Shown: positions 62,694 through 64,000 of the stretch, piece after piece | How the letters are laid out: the number at the start of each line of letters is the position of its first letter | How positions within the stretch are numbered: position 1 is the first letter of the stretch | Assembly (NCBI RefSeq): GCF_900119695.1 | Contig: NZ_LT632547.1 | Coordinates: forward strand, 558,001-622,000 | Source of the DNA: Actinomyces urinae | Lineage (GTDB): Bacteria; Actinomycetota; Actinomycetes; Actinomycetales; Actinomycetaceae | Reading direction: 5' to 3' | Length of the DNA stretch: 64,000 nucleotides | The notes under the pieces: model-generated | The model's input: only the letters and a program-made list of their open reading frames with translations | Databases searched by the model: none | Told to the model about the DNA's origin: nothing | Translations under genes and position numbers: made by a program

Positions 62694-62909
62694 ATGGACA
62701 TGAGCCAAAGATTCTTAACCATTGCGGATGTTGCCGAAACTCTTAACCTGTCTCAGTCCGCAACCCGCGCGCTACTCTCTTCGGGTGAGCTGCCAGCCAT
62801 ACAGGTGGGCGGAAAACGAACTTGGCGAATCGAGGCCTCCGAGCTTGAGCACTACATTGAGCGCCAGTACGCAGCCACTCGCGAACGCATCGAATCGGGC
62901 AAGATCTAG
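62694..62909 (+). CDS. Small excisionase/BldC-like HTH protein
   Basis: The 71-residue product is a single winged helix: FLTIADVAETLNLSQSATRALLSSGELPAIQVGGKRTWRIEASELEHYIERQ. This matches MerR-type excisionase-fold proteins such as BldC. Most actinobacterial copies are developmental regulators or orphan HTH proteins, not phage excisionases, and no integrase is nearby. It lies between the CpaB-like gene and a convergent gene of unknown function. Confidence 0.85.
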   Translation: MDMSQRFLTIADVAETLNLSQSATRALLSSGELPAIQVGGKRTWRIEASELEHYIERQYAATRERIESGKI

Positions 62910-62943
62910 GCTTCCCACAAATCTGCAGCAACCACCAATCTGC

Positions 62944-63477
62944 TTAGAATCCCGGCAGGAGGCGAATGCTAAACAAGTGAGATAGCGACACCGAAGAGAC
63001 CCCGCCTTCGTGCCCTATATCCACGTGATCCATGTAAACCGAAACAATAAAACCGGTTAGAGAAGTTGCTCCCACCTGCACTGCCACGCGGCGACGCTGC
63101 CGCATAATTTGGCGCAAAATAGCCGATAACCCCAGGCGCTTGTCTATAAGACTGGGCTCTGGCGCCACTCTTGCGAGCCCTTCAACAACCGCTATCGACG
63201 CTGCGGAGACCAACTCTTGCACTGCCCCATCCTCAAGCAACACCCAAGCCGGATTAGAGCGGATTATTCTTCCCTTCGCGCTAACACCAAAGGAAGAAAA
63301 CACCTTTATTTCAAGGCCTTCTGCGGCCCGCAACCTATCTGATATCCCCGCCGAAACCAGTTCGGCCTCGGCAAGCTCCGCCACCTCTTCACGGCTTTGC
63401 AGCGCCTCTTCGCCCGCGAACTCCTGCGCAAGACCGGCAATTATCTTCTCGAAATCCATCTCCTGATTGAAACACAT
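62944..63477 (-). CDS. Conserved actinobacterial protein of unknown function
   Basis: The 177-residue product starts MCFNQEMDFEKIIAGLAQEFAGEEA. A beta-rich middle (GRIIRSNPAWVLLEDGAVQELVSAASIAVVEGL) leads to a basic helix (LSAILRQIMRQRRRVAVQVG) and the C-terminal SVYMDHVDIGHEGG. I recall similar proteins next to SAF-domain and LysM genes in actinobacteria, some called Fis-type regulators, but see no clear HTH. An ATG at 63459 is an alternative start. It is convergent with the small HTH gene. Confidence 0.7.
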   Translation of the reverse strand: MCFNQEMDFEKIIAGLAQEFAGEEALQSREEVAELAEAELVSAGISDRLRAAEGLEIKVFSSFGVSAKGRIIRSNPAWVLLEDGAVQELVSAASIAVVEGLARVAPEPSLIDKRLGLSAILRQIMRQRRRVAVQVGATSLTGFIVSVYMDHVDIGHEGGVSSVSLSHLFSIRLLPGF

Positions 63478-63592
63478 CCAGGATTCAGCATCGGGTTTTC
63501 CACCAATTTTCGAAATGCTATTGACTTACTAACCCCTGGCGTGCAAGCATCAATCATCACGAACTGATATGAACTAACACGAAAGAGGGGAA

Positions 63593-64000
63593 ATGGAGTT
63601 GAATAGGAACTTAAAATCCAGCGCAAGCATTGCGCTGGCCAGTGCCGCTGCGTTCATTGTTACCGCGGCCGTATCACTCTCGATCGCGATCGACAACGCG
63701 AATGCGTTCGACCTTCTTCAAACCGATGCGAATGCAATCTTGCACAGTTCTTTGAATCCAAACGCGTTGGCCCTACCACTGATCACCGCTCTTCTTGGCT
63801 TTGCCATAGCTGTGTTGTCTCTGTGGAGCCTCACTTCCCTGCTACTCACCGAGATCCTTCTCATTCTTGCAAGGCGAGGCACACCCGTTCAGCGCCTACT
63901 CGAACTCGCGGTTAACACCGCGAGCCCTTTAGTCCGATCCGTGTTGAAGAAGCGGGTCGCAACGCTTGCAGTGTCGGCATCTCTCGTGGTGAGCGCTACC
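63593..64000 (+). CDS. Membrane protein, N-terminal part only (window edge)
   Basis: From the ATG at 63593 (AGAGGGG just upstream) 136 codons are open to the window end. The sequence has an N-terminal hydrophobic segment (about 10-33), a second helix pair (59-93; PLITALLGFAIAVLSLW) and a basic amphipathic part followed by another hydrophobic start near 122. In related gene orders this position holds a LysM-containing envelope protein, which would be consistent but cannot be tested here. A TTGACT at 63521 with AAGCAT 18 bases downstream could be its promoter. Confidence 0.65.
   Translation, partial: MELNRNLKSSASIALASAAAFIVTAAVSLSIAIDNANAFDLLQTDANAILHSSLNPNALALPLITALLGFAIAVLSLWSLTSLLLTEILLILARRGTPVQRLLELAVNTASPLVRSVLKKRVATLAVSASLVVSAT

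Noticed and set aside
62694-62909. Prophage excisionase
   Set aside because: The small HTH has an excisionase-type fold, but no integrase, attachment site or phage gene is nearby; BldC-like proteins share this fold.

Overview
The window is a dense chromosomal segment of a moderately high-GC actinobacterium, most likely an Actinomycetales member of the Actinomycetaceae type. The case rests on several markers together: a NucS mismatch endonuclease, a fused actinobacterial 2-oxoglutarate decarboxylase (Kgd), a DUF2550 protein next to the ATP synthase, a FilP/DivIVA-like coiled-coil protein, a SigR/RsrA-type sigma/anti-sigma pair with its own promoter, and a 24-residue bL37-like ribosomal peptide. 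I see no insertion sequence, prophage or CRISPR array. GTG and TTG starts are common, and many neighbours overlap by 1 or 4 bases.

Layout. Positions 1-2801 (minus) hold a thioredoxin/TPR co-chaperone-like protein, cut by the window edge, with an unrecognised lipoprotein and an unrecognised two-helix membrane protein. 3000-4301 (plus) encodes the coiled-coil filament protein. 4379-6714 (minus) holds a small zinc-finger protein, nagA and nucS. 6786-20517 (minus) is a long housekeeping run: rho, rpmE, prfA, prmC, a Sua5 gene, a WecA-like gene, an atpI-like gene, atpBEFHAGDC and a DUF2550 gene. 20753-26084 (minus) is argS-lysA-hom-thrB, followed by rpiB, tRNA-Arg(CCG), a glycerophosphodiesterase, an M23 peptidase and two CNNM/CBS membrane proteins. 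31462-35106 (plus) is kgd, followed by an SGNH-fold protein that has lost its catalytic residues.

Positions 35801-50184 form a molybdenum island, the most distinctive part of the window. It carries a DMSO-reductase-type enzyme (dmsABC) with a TorD-like chaperone and an unusual Fe-S/zinc-ribbon protein. Cofactor genes moaA, moaD, moaE, moaC, mogA, moeB and moeA are interleaved with these. It ends with an HTH-TOBE regulator, modA, and a single gene in which the molybdate permease and ATPase (ModB and ModC) are fused. Together they would take up molybdate, build the cofactor, load it into a Tat-exported reductase and sense molybdenum supply. No mobA-type gene lies in the window.

The rest (50254-64000) contains the bL37-like gene, the sigma/anti-sigma pair, a DoxX protein, aroA, rsgA, a class I glutamine amidotransferase, a hisN-like phosphatase with a Cys-rich insertion, sbcD-sbcC, and the start of a CpaE-like/SAF-domain/small-HTH/membrane-protein cluster that continues past the right edge.
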